A stretch of DNA of 14,483 nt from Haloferacaceae archaeon (GTDB lineage: Archaea > Halobacteriota > Halobacteria > Halobacteriales > Haloferacaceae): positions 1 to 14,483 of the forward strand of contig PWFE01000044.1 of the NCBI GenBank assembly GCA_003554115.1. Direction: 5' to 3'. How positions within the stretch are numbered: position 1 is the stretch's first letter; each line of letters opens with the position of its first letter. Below are positions 7,427 to 14,166 of this stretch, piece by piece. The notes below the pieces were generated by a model that worked only from the letters and a program-made list of their open reading frames with translations, did not search any database and was not told the origin of the DNA. The position numbers and the translations under genes are program-made.

Positions 7427-7948
7427 CTACTGCGTATCCGTCTCCGAATTTTGGCTCCCGTTGTCGTCTTCGGCTGCGTCGACCTCGCTTCGACCGTTGG
7501 GTGGGTCTACCGGCTCCATGTCGGCATCGCTCTCGCTATCGGCGTCACCCTCAGGCTGACGCATTTGGGCCTCGTCATCCGCGCTGAGTCCACTGGCTGC
7601 TGGCTTGTCGCTTTCTGCGTCATCAATCGCCTCCTCGATTGTTTCTTGCTCCTCGTCTAGCTCGGCTCCGATTCCAAGTGAGCCGGCTGCTGGCTCGCCG
7701 TCGTGGTCCGCCGTCGACCACTCGATTTCGAATTCGATCTCGTACTCCGTCCCGTCGTCTTCGATCTCTTGTTCGATTTCAACCTCAAAGTCCGGCATCT
7801 CCGGAACGGTCAGTTCTACCTCGTCAGTGTCTGTGCTGAATGTGACCACACCGTCGGCCGCGAGTGCGTCAGCAAACTGTCGGAAGTAGGCCGCAATCGT
7901 TGCTCTGCTCTGGGCACCTTCGACCGCAAGAATTGTCTGTTCGTCCAT
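7427..7948 (-). CDS. amphi-Trp domain-containing protein
   Basis: 173 residues from the ATG at 7948; a GTG three codons upstream (7957) is possible. The first 80 residues match the amphi-Trp domain: a helix (TIAAYFRQFADALAADG), then amphipathic beta strands (VTFSTDTDEVELTVP, DFEVEIEQEIEDDGTEYEIE) ending in the conserved tryptophan W77 in FEIEW. The remaining 95 residues are very acidic and low in complexity (Asp, Glu, Ser, Ala, Gln) and probably disordered. The domain is widespread in haloarchaea; I know of no established biochemical role. The gene is convergent with larC: the two stop codons are 12 bases apart. No clear TATA box is visible upstream. Confidence 0.85.
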   Translation of the reverse strand: MDEQTILAVEGAQSRATIAAYFRQFADALAADGVVTFSTDTDEVELTVPEMPDFEVEIEQEIEDDGTEYEIEFEIEWSTADHDGEPAAGSLGIGAELDEEQETIEEAIDDAESDKPAASGLSADDEAQMRQPEGDADSESDADMEPVDPPNGRSEVDAAEDDNGSQNSETDTQ

Positions 7949-8141
7949 AGCTATCACTTCGCACGCTTGCCGTATCAGTCTGTATGGCCCTCGGTCGACT
8001 AATCAGAAGAGACGGGAATCCACGCGCGAGACTGCTGGTCGGTTCGTCACCGTCGCTCAGCCTCATCTCGATGGCGAAGATTGTCAGCTTCAGCGGTCAA
8101 GCGTCGATACAACCACCTTGCTTCGAGGCGAGACCGAGTCG

Positions 8142-8146
8142 TTTTT
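8142..8146 (+). promoter_or_regulatory. A/T box supporting the GTG start of radB
   Basis: A GTTTTTG element lies 25-29 bases before the GTG at 8171. This fits a leaderless start there and argues against the longer reading from the ATG at 8081. Confidence 0.4.
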
Positions 8147-8170
8147 GCTGTAACCGCGCAAGCACCGACT

Positions 8171-8863
8171 GTGAGCGAGCCAGTTTCGACCGGCTGTGGG
8201 ACACTCGATGAGCTGTTGGGCGGCGGCTTCGAGCGCGGGACAGTCACCCAACTGTACGGGCCGCCAGCGGCGGGCAAAACGAACGTGGCGCTCTCTGCGG
8301 CGGTGGGTGTCGCCGCGAAGGGTGGCTCGGCGTTGTATATCGACACTGAGGGGCTGTCGGTCGACCGCTTTCGCCAACTGATCGAAGCGACTGCCGATGA
8401 GTCGGTCGAGACTGTCGCCTCGCGGCTCATCATTAGTGACGCCATCGACTTCGATGAGCAACAAGAGGCCGTCAGGGACGCCGCCGAGTTCGCCGACCGG
8501 GTCGAGCTGATGGTGCTCGACAGCGCAACCGGTTTTTATCGCCTCCAGCGTGGTGAGGACACGAACGGTGGTGACTCATTGCGTGCGGTTGCCCGTCAGG
8601 TTACCCAACTGCTGTCACTGGCCAGAAAACACGACATCGCGGTTGTGATCACGAATCAGGTGTTTACTGACCCCGACACCGACCGAACGCGGGCACTTGG
8701 CGGCCACACCCTCGAACACTGGACCGGCGTCGTCGTCCGCCTCGACCGCTTCCGCGGCGGTAACCGCCGCGCAACGCTTGAAAAACACCGCGCAAAGGCT
8801 GCCGGCGGACAGACAACGTTCAAAATTGCTGATTCGGGACTGGTCGACACCGAATCACCCTGA
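8171..8863 (+). CDS. radB: RadB, RecA/Rad51-family recombinase paralogue
   Basis: 230 residues from GTG at 8171. The frame is open from an ATG at 8081, but those 30 extra residues are basic and unlike RadB, whereas the sequence after GTG (SEPVSTGCGTLDELLGGGF) is the expected beginning. RadB is an archaeal RecA-family paralogue lacking the N-terminal DNA-binding domain of RadA; it acts as an accessory (mediator-like) factor for RadA in homologous recombination. Walker A is GPPAAGKT (residues 30-37) and Walker B is VELMVLDS (111-118, Asp117). The motif VVITNQVFTD and the C-terminal region GGHTLEHWTGVVVRLDRF followed by RRATLEKHRAK are typical. The gene is monocistronic. Upstream, between 7949 and 8170, I see no gene on either strand. 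Confidence 0.95.
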   Translation: MSEPVSTGCGTLDELLGGGFERGTVTQLYGPPAAGKTNVALSAAVGVAAKGGSALYIDTEGLSVDRFRQLIEATADESVETVASRLIISDAIDFDEQQEAVRDAAEFADRVELMVLDSATGFYRLQRGEDTNGGDSLRAVARQVTQLLSLARKHDIAVVITNQVFTDPDTDRTRALGGHTLEHWTGVVVRLDRFRGGNRRATLEKHRAKAAGGQTTFKIADSGLVDTESP

Positions 8864-8871
8864 GTGCGCAG

Positions 8872-8879
8872 TTTATAAG
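8872..8879 (+). promoter_or_regulatory. TATA-like box downstream of radB
   Basis: TTTATAAG lies 9 bases after the radB stop and would place a start site near base 8900. It overlaps the left arm of an inverted repeat, ATAAGT (8875-8880) with ACTTAT (8902-8907), and a second small repeat AGTAG (8888-8892) with CTACT (8900-8904) lies between. It could be a second, distal promoter for the tRNA gene or for an unknown short RNA. Confidence 0.3.
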
Positions 8880-8958
8880 TGACTAGCAGTAGCTGGCAAC
8901 TACTTATCTAGACTCAAAATTTGCTCTGTTTGGTTCGCACGTCGGTCGACTGTGAAAT

Positions 8959-8966
8959 CTTTATTA
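8959..8966 (+). promoter_or_regulatory. Probable TATA box for tRNA-Leu
   Basis: GAAATCTTTATTA resembles an archaeal BRE plus TATA pair, with the core CTTTATTA ending 53 bases before the mature tRNA 5' end. Transcription would start near 8988, leaving a leader of about 30 bases for RNase P to remove. Confidence 0.5.
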
Positions 8967-9018
8967 CGGGCCGTCACGGAATTCGAGTGAGGACTCTACG
9001 GGTCGATTGGCACAGCGT

Positions 9019-9102
9019 GCGAGGGTAGCCAAGCCCGGAAACGGCGGCGGACTCAAGATCCGCTCCTGTAGAGGTCCGTGGGTTCAAATCCCTCCCCTCG
9101 CA
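9019..9102 (+). tRNA. tRNA-Leu (anticodon CAA)
   Basis: 84 bases, intronless. The acceptor stem GCGAGGG (9019-9025) pairs fully with CCCTCGC (9095-9101), with discriminator A9102 and no encoded CCA. The D stem is GCC/GGC. The anticodon stem GCGGA/TCCGC encloses the loop CTCAAGA, with anticodon CAA at 9054-9056, which reads UUG. The 14-base variable arm (9064-9077) with the CCT/AGG stem marks a class II tRNA and, with A73, fits leucine. The T loop is TTCAAAT (9083-9089). The T stem GTGGG/CCCTC has one T-T mismatch (9079 with 9093), which is unusual. The gene stands alone. Confidence 0.96.
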
Positions 9103-9248
9103 TCGCCGGGATAACACCCGTGATGCGGAAGACCGCTCTCGGAGCGTTCTTCCCTCGCAACCTTTGAGGTAACAAATCTATACCGAGCCGTTGCTGTACC
9201 CCTTGTTGTTGGGTGTTGGTAGTCGACGCCGCACTCCTTGAGGATCAT
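9084..9248 (-). pseudogene. Unrecognised short frame downstream of the tRNA, possibly a gene remnant
   Basis: On the minus strand, a frame open from just after a TAG (9306-9308) reads LVDECVPLVDEIEKRGVGMI then LKECGVDYQHPTTRG, which looks protein-like for about 35 residues. It then passes into less convincing sequence and stops inside the tRNA gene. The only ATG is at 9248 and the only early alternative is GTG at 9287; no promoter is clear, and the frame overlaps the tRNA 3' end by 19 bases. I do not recognise the family. It may be the eroded end of a lost gene or mobile element, or chance. Confidence 0.2.
9128..9152. repeat. Hairpin 26 bases after tRNA-Leu
   Basis: GAAGA-C-CGCTC, loop TCG, GAGCG-T-TCTTC forms two five-pair stems separated by one C-T mismatch. 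Its right end (9152) begins CCCTCGCA (9152-9159), an exact 8-base copy of the tRNA 3' terminus (9095-9102). It could be a processing or termination structure for the tRNA transcript, or the trace of an integration event at the tRNA 3' end. Confidence 0.4.
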
Positions 9249-9348
9249 ACCGACTCCGCGTTTCTCAATCTCGTCGACCAGTGGCACACACTCGTCGACG
9301 AGACGCTACAGTTGAACTCGACACAAATAGAATAAGCACCTCGCGTTT

Positions 9349-10200
9349 TTAGGCCTGTCCGGCACCGACGTACAGCACGACGACGAGGAACACCCAGACG
9401 ATGTCGACGAAGTGCCAGTACATCGAAGCCGTACTCACCGAGAGATGTTTTTCAGGCGAGTACTGACCGTACAGCCCACGAATAAAGACGATACCGAGGA
9501 AGACGACCCCGAGCATGACGTGCAGGCCGTGCAACCCAGTCAGCCCGAAAAAGGCCGAGGCGTAGACGCCCTCCGTCCAAGTGAAGCCATAGCTACCGAT
9601 GAACTCGACGTACTCCAGTGCCTGACCGCCAAGGAACACCACACCGAGCAGGAGCGTTAGCGCCATCCCACGGAGGAAGTTGGTTCGGTCGCCACCGCGC
9701 AGAGCGACGTGCGCCCAGTGAAGCGTGAATGACGATGCGATTAGGACGGCCGTATTGGCGAGGATGAGTGAGTTGACAAGTTCAGGTGTCGCCTCCGGGA
9801 GTCCCCACTCCGTACCGGCCCGGAAATAAAAGTAGTAGGCGAATAACGCACCGAACGTCGCCAGCTCGGAGCCCAAAAAGGCGATCATGCCCCATCGAAG
9901 CGACGAATGGCCGTGTTCAGTGGTGTCACGGCTCCAGAATTTAACAATGAACGCGTGGTAGAGCCAGCCGTAGATCCCGACTAAAAACAGCCCGACGCTG
10001 CCGGCCAGCACGGCCGGACCAGCCAGTGGGTGTGTGAGATCAGCAATAATCCACAGCGCGACACCGATGTAAATCCCTGCACCGCCGAGTGCGGTCACGA
10101 ACGGCCACCAGCTCGCCTCGCCGAACCCTCGCGGCCAGTCTTCGACCGCCGGCAAGTGATGATGGTGGTCGTCGTGTCCATCGTCCGTTTCGGTACTCAT
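9349..10200 (-). CDS. coxC: Cytochrome c oxidase subunit III (heme-copper oxidase)
   Basis: 283 residues from the ATG at 10200; a longer reading from 10239 (via GTG) is rejected because the TATA-like box lies inside it. Subunit III is an integral membrane protein without metal centres that stabilises the oxidase and its proton uptake. Seven membrane segments are predicted. Family landmarks are FLGSELATFGALFAYYFYFR with the conserved membrane glutamate, the NTAVLIASSFTLHWAHVALR segment, LTGLHGLHVMLGVVF, and the C-terminal YWHFVDIVWVFLVVVLY. A short His/Asp-rich arm precedes the first segment (DDGHDDHHHHLP). It is not followed by other oxidase subunits in this window and appears monocistronic. 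It is divergent from a membrane protein pair that may share its pathway. Confidence 0.95.
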   Translation of the reverse strand: MSTETDDGHDDHHHHLPAVEDWPRGFGEASWWPFVTALGGAGIYIGVALWIIADLTHPLAGPAVLAGSVGLFLVGIYGWLYHAFIVKFWSRDTTEHGHSSLRWGMIAFLGSELATFGALFAYYFYFRAGTEWGLPEATPELVNSLILANTAVLIASSFTLHWAHVALRGGDRTNFLRGMALTLLLGVVFLGGQALEYVEFIGSYGFTWTEGVYASAFFGLTGLHGLHVMLGVVFLGIVFIRGLYGQYSPEKHLSVSTASMYWHFVDIVWVFLVVVLYVGAGQA

Positions 10201-10223
10201 ACCACACCGTTTCGAGCCAGCAA

Positions 10224-10231
10224 CTAAAAAT
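10224..10231 (-). promoter_or_regulatory. TATA box for coxC
   Basis: The minus strand reads GGATTTTTAGTTG, with the ATTTTTAG core 24-31 bases before the coxC ATG. This is the leaderless spacing seen at other genes of the window. Confidence 0.55.
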
Positions 10232-10318
10232 CCTCCCAACCGCCGAGCAGCCGATCTTCCGGTAGCCTCGAGCCGACAAGTCGCAAGCTACTCCTATTCG
10301 AATCTGCTATTGAGCCCA

Positions 10319-11725
10319 ATGGATGGTCGACGGCTTGGACGGCGACTCGCTGTCGGTTTTGTAGCTGCAAGCCTGTCGCTCACCGTACTGAGCGGCCACG
10401 CGTTGGCCCACGCCGCCGCACTTCGGGACGCCACGCCGACCACACTGGAGGTTCCGACGTGGCTGTTTTTGGCGACCGGTGGCGGCGCAGTCGGTGCCTC
10501 ATTTCTGTTAGCCTCCTTTGTTACCGACCGAGTATTTATCCGTTCGTTTCACCAGTGGGGCGGGACACTTCCCTCACCCGGGCGGATTCTCGCACTGTTC
10601 GGTCGACTGACTGGGCTTGGCTTACTCGCGATGATCATTTACGTCGGATACATGGGTCCGCCAACCGGCTATCGCAATTTCGCGGTGGTTTTCGTCTGGA
10701 TCGGATGGTGGGGTGGGTTTGTCGCCTCAACGTATCTCATCGGCAACAGCTGGCCGACGCTGAACCCATTTCGGACGATCGCAGAGCTGTTTCCGAGTTT
10801 CAACGTATCGTATCCAGATCGTGTGGGTGCGTGGCCGAGCGTGGCCGGACTGATGCTGTTGATCTGGATTGAAGTTGTCACGCCTCTTGCCGACGATCCG
10901 CGGCTACTTGCATCGACGATTCTTGCCTACACTGCAGTCACCATCACTGGATCGGTCGTATTTGGAACAGACACATGGTTTTCGACCGTCGACCCCATTT
11001 CGCGCGCCCTTTCGTACTTCGGTCGGTTCGCACCACTTGAACGAACCAGTGACGGCATCTCGTTTCGGCTTCCGGGGATGGCGCTCACTGATCCAAAACT
11101 GGTCACCGGCCGCGACGAAGTCGCCTTCATTGTTTGTCTGCTGTATGTGACCACTTTTGACGGCTTTGTCGCAACATGGCTCTGGGAATCGTTCGCAGTC
11201 GGTGTGGTCGGACTCGGCGTCCCGCCGATTGGTGTGTACTTGGTGACCTACGTCGCCGGCTTTGGACTGTTTTTGGGTGCGTTCTGGTGGTCGATGGGAC
11301 TGGCTCGGGAGTATGGGTCGACGTACATCACACGCGAGGAGTTGGGTCGACGCTTTGCACCCTCACTGCTCGCAATCGCAGTCGGCTACCATCTCTCGCA
11401 TAACCTCGGGTTTTTCATCGCACTGCTGCCGTCGGTTGTGGTTGTGGGTGCGATGCCGTTGGCTCCCCCACAACAGCCACCAATTTTGGGGACACTGCCC
11501 GGCTGGATCTCGGGTGTTGAGATGGCACTCGTGATGATTGGTCATGTGATCGCCGTCTGGGTAGCCCACGCTGCGGCTTACGATCTGTTACCCGGTCGAC
11601 TTGAGGCGATCAAAAGCCAGTATGGGGTGACACTCGTCATGGTTGGCTATACGATGATCAGCCTCTGGATTGTTACCACACCGATTGTTGAGCCACCGTA
11701 CATCGCAACGGGTGAGGGACCATGA
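10319..11725 (+). CDS. Polytopic membrane protein, signal-peptide type, function unknown
   Basis: 468 residues from the ATG at 10319; a TTG three codons earlier is possible. Residues 1-30 look like a signal peptide: twin basic start, hydrophobic core, and ALA as a cleavage site before HAAALRDATP, which would leave an N-terminal histidine outside the cell. About ten membrane segments follow. Landmarks are VPTWLFLATG, STYLIGNSWPTLNPFRT, GYHLSHNLGFF and MIGHVIAVWVAHA; the last two put several histidines in or near membrane segments. From memory, the arrangement resembles actinobacterial membrane proteins often annotated as fenitrothion hydrolase, a label that says little about the natural role. 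The gene is divergent from coxC and overlaps the next gene by ATGA, so the two are translationally coupled. A role in metal or cofactor supply to the oxidase is a guess. Confidence 0.85.
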   Translation: MDGRRLGRRLAVGFVAASLSLTVLSGHALAHAAALRDATPTTLEVPTWLFLATGGGAVGASFLLASFVTDRVFIRSFHQWGGTLPSPGRILALFGRLTGLGLLAMIIYVGYMGPPTGYRNFAVVFVWIGWWGGFVASTYLIGNSWPTLNPFRTIAELFPSFNVSYPDRVGAWPSVAGLMLLIWIEVVTPLADDPRLLASTILAYTAVTITGSVVFGTDTWFSTVDPISRALSYFGRFAPLERTSDGISFRLPGMALTDPKLVTGRDEVAFIVCLLYVTTFDGFVATWLWESFAVGVVGLGVPPIGVYLVTYVAGFGLFLGAFWWSMGLAREYGSTYITREELGRRFAPSLLAIAVGYHLSHNLGFFIALLPSVVVVGAMPLAPPQQPPILGTLPGWISGVEMALVMIGHVIAVWVAHAAAYDLLPGRLEAIKSQYGVTLVMVGYTMISLWIVTTPIVEPPYIATGEGP

Positions 11726-12006
11726 GCGATACAGTCGACGACTCGCTTCCCGAGACGACGGTACCCGACGATGCCACACCAGTAGTCTGTCCCTACTGTG
11801 AGTTTGAGTTGCCGAATGAAACGCAGTATCGGCTACACTTAGGATTAGAACATTACGGCTCGCTTACCGAAGCGGAACGCGAACAGTTCAAACGAACGTA
11901 CACGGATGAAGAAGCCACCCTCAATCGGTTTCGGATTATCGCCCTTGGTGGACTGGTCGCACTGTATTTCGGCTTTCTGGTCGTGTATGCGGTTCTCGCG
12001 GTCTGA
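11722..12006 (+). CDS. Membrane-anchored C2H2 zinc-finger protein (possibly DUF7410 type)
   Basis: 94 residues. The ATG overlaps the stop of the preceding gene (ATGA at 11722-11725), with a GTGAGG purine stretch just upstream as a possible ribosome binding site. After an acidic arm comes a zinc-finger pattern CPYC-x12-H-x4-H (C23, C26, H39, H44), then a charged helix (TEAEREQFKRTYTDEEATLNRF without the last residues of the segment) and one C-terminal membrane segment (about 72-93). The finger would face the cytoplasm if the tail is the anchor. I recall such small haloarchaeal proteins as DUF7410; this name is from memory. Coupling with the polytopic protein suggests the two form a complex or that this one regulates it. 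Function unknown. Confidence 0.85.
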   Translation: MSDTVDDSLPETTVPDDATPVVCPYCEFELPNETQYRLHLGLEHYGSLTEAEREQFKRTYTDEEATLNRFRIIALGGLVALYFGFLVVYAVLAV

Positions 12007-12033
12007 GAAAGGCGGTTATGGGTGTGGTAGTCA

Positions 12034-12066
12034 GAATTTAATTCACTATAATATTTTTGTATAAAA
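12034..12066 (+). promoter_or_regulatory. AT-rich promoter with palindrome before the 662-residue gene
   Basis: The palindrome GAATT-T-AATTC (12034-12044) is followed by an AT-rich run with TTTTT (about 12054-12058), which may end the upstream transcript, and by TATAAAA (12060-12066). The TATA box would start transcription near 12090, giving a leader of about 28 bases. This is the most AT-rich stretch of the window and the palindrome just upstream of the box could be a factor site. Confidence 0.5.
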
Positions 12067-12117
12067 TGTACGACGCTCCGGAAACTATTTCAGTCGTCTG
12101 TGGCGACGTTATATTAA

Positions 12118-14106
12118 ATGGATAGCGAGATAGTCGAGACCATAACTGGGTGGGACCAAACCCCATTCAGTGGCGGGTATCAGGGATTACGTGATCTCGC
12201 CGACGCCGAATTCAGCGGGGCGGTTACACAGGGCACAGCATGGGGTTTCATGCTCAACGGACGGCTAATCGGCATCGAAGACGGCTCGCTTTCGACGTTC
12301 GATCGAGCCGACGGGACGGCATACGAGTCGCCGACACCCGCGTTGCCGTTGTTGTATGCGATGCAGTCGACGGCTGAAAAACAGACACAGTACTACACCA
12401 ACAAGAAACCAATCGCCGAGGCCGACAACACGCTGAGTTCTGGCAATTTTACCGGGTTTATCGAACTCTCCGAAAACGTTCTCTCCGGGGATTACTACAC
12501 TGTCTACTACGGCGGTCGATCATTGAGTGTTGCCTTTGTCGGCAACAGTCGCAAACTACTGACCGACGACGATGCCTTCGAGCGTGCCGACGACGAGGTT
12601 GGCATTTACACCGTGTATGCGGCCGATCTCGAGGTGATCGACCTCCCGGATACCGAACCGAGCCACGAGGAGTCGACGCAGGAAGACTCCGAATCCTCCG
12701 AGCCGCCGACCACTGAAAACGAACACGCAGACGAATCGACTGCAGCGACACCCGAGGAGTCGACTCCAGCGGCTGACTCCAAACCGGCGGGTGCGGCTCC
12801 GAGCGGGTCGACTCCAACACACAGTTCGACAGCGGACACCGCAGCATCGACTGAGTCGACCGAGGCGGGTGCTTCGGACTCACCTCCCAAGACCACCGGA
12901 CAATCGAGTTCTCCCAGCCCGACTCACAGTACTCACCGAACAGGGCCGAACAGTACGGAGCCGAGCGGTGCTGCCGGGAGTCAGTCGGCCGACCAGCAGT
13001 CGACGGGTGTGTTCAGCGACGAAGCCGAGTGGCGCAACACCAAGACAATCCCATCGCTTGATCCAAGTGATGATAGCGACCGAGAACAGTCAGTCCGCCG
13101 CCAGCCAGCGCCGCAGAAAACACGCCAGTCGAAATCATCCGCCTCGCGTCGACAACTTCAAAAACGGCTCAAACGGGCCGAACAGATCATGCAGAAGGCC
13201 GAAACGCGACACGAGCGGCTGGTCGAAGAGCGTGATACCGCACGGGCTGAACGCGACGAGGCACAACAGAAACTCGAAACACTCTCCGAGAAGCTCTCGG
13301 AAGCAAACGCCGAGGTCGAGCGGCTCGAAGCGCAACTGGAGTCAGGATCAGCAGGAACCCCAACCGTAGCATCAACGGGTGGTCGGACGATGAGTACCGA
13401 TGAGGCGCTTGCGGGAACGAATCTGTTGGTTCGGTACGCCTCGAAAGGCGACGGCACACTTGAAGATGCCATCTCAGGGTCGGTCAGCCAAGAAGATATC
13501 ATGGCCAACCTCCGGATTGAACCACACACGACGTTCGAACGAGAGGGGTTGGCCGTCGACGGCCAGCCGTTTGAGTCGTTTCTCGAAGGCCGAATCGAAC
13601 TCGCCTTCGTCCGGTGGCTCACCGAGGAGTTGCTCTTCGATATCCAACAGACGGGCAATCAGAACGAACTGAGTGGCATCTACGAGACGCTCCCGGCAAT
13701 CAATCGTGCCGAACTACAGGGAACTGTCTCGTTGGGAACTGACGAGGAGGGCGACGAACTCACCGCCGCGTTCGATCTTGTCGTCCGTGACAAACGCGAC
13801 CGGCCGCTGTTCATCGCAGATTTCAACGAGTCAAAACAGCCCGTCAGCAACGGAATGATCAACTCACTGGTTCGGGACGGCAGCGAGCTTGTTCAGCGAA
13901 ACGAGAGCTTCACCGGTGCATTCGCGGTAACAACAAGCTACTACGAGGGAGCCGCACTAGATGCAGCAGCAGATGCCACCGGTGGCGGCCTGCTGAGTGC
14001 GAGCCGAGGCAAAAGCTTCGTTTACATCTCGCGCAAGCAAGGGTTTCATCTCTGTTTGGTCGAACAGCTCGGCGATACGTTCGATCTTCACGTACCGGAA
14101 CTGTAG
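12118..14106 (+). CDS. Modular protein: N-terminal domain, disordered linker, coiled coil, nuclease-like C-terminal domain
   Basis: 662 residues, very acidic. An N-terminal globular domain spans about 1-176 (with FMLNGRLIGIEDGSLSTFDR and YTVYYGGRSLSVAFVGN). A long Ser/Thr/Glu/Pro/Ala-rich linker (about 177-342) is surely disordered. A coiled coil follows (about 343-409, RLKRAEQIMQKAETRHERLV onward), then a C-terminal domain (about 430-660). The C-terminal half has a strand AFDLVVRD (D553), a strand PLFIADFNESK (D568, N570, K573), a helix, then FTGAFAVTTSYYEGAALDAA. This order resembles Mrr-like PD-(D/E)XK nucleases, but the usual E-x-K is D-x-N here, so it may be inactive. No membrane segment is seen. 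I recall a similar haloarchaeal family as DUF7527 (from memory). Monocistronic, convergent with the next gene. It may be a scaffold or nucleic-acid-binding protein; function unknown. Confidence 0.85.
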   Translation: MDSEIVETITGWDQTPFSGGYQGLRDLADAEFSGAVTQGTAWGFMLNGRLIGIEDGSLSTFDRADGTAYESPTPALPLLYAMQSTAEKQTQYYTNKKPIAEADNTLSSGNFTGFIELSENVLSGDYYTVYYGGRSLSVAFVGNSRKLLTDDDAFERADDEVGIYTVYAADLEVIDLPDTEPSHEESTQEDSESSEPPTTENEHADESTAATPEESTPAADSKPAGAAPSGSTPTHSSTADTAASTESTEAGASDSPPKTTGQSSSPSPTHSTHRTGPNSTEPSGAAGSQSADQQSTGVFSDEAEWRNTKTIPSLDPSDDSDREQSVRRQPAPQKTRQSKSSASRRQLQKRLKRAEQIMQKAETRHERLVEERDTARAERDEAQQKLETLSEKLSEANAEVERLEAQLESGSAGTPTVASTGGRTMSTDEALAGTNLLVRYASKGDGTLEDAISGSVSQEDIMANLRIEPHTTFEREGLAVDGQPFESFLEGRIELAFVRWLTEELLFDIQQTGNQNELSGIYETLPAINRAELQGTVSLGTDEEGDELTAAFDLVVRDKRDRPLFIADFNESKQPVSNGMINSLVRDGSELVQRNESFTGAFAVTTSYYEGAALDAAADATGGGLLSASRGKSFVYISRKQGFHLCLVEQLGDTFDLHVPEL

Positions 14107-14166
14107 TCACACCGAACCGATTAAAATCTCGTGCTTGGTCGCTGTTGCAGAAATCAGTACTCGACG

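Noticed and set aside
8081..8170. A longer radB starting at ATG 8081
   Set aside because: The extra 30 residues are basic and unlike RadB, and the A/T box at 8142-8146 lies within them at the right distance from GTG 8171.
7949..8170. Possible small genes in the spacer between the amphi-Trp gene and radB
   Set aside because: Open frames exist on both strands but run into the neighbouring genes, lack promoters and show no recognisable protein features.
10201..10239. A longer coxC starting at 10239
   Set aside because: The added residues are not family-like and the region contains the probable TATA box of the gene.
12720..12870. Repeated GAGTCGACTCC-like words as a regulatory repeat
   Set aside because: They fall in the Ser/Thr/Glu-rich linker of the 662-residue protein and reflect its composition plus the general excess of GTCGAC.
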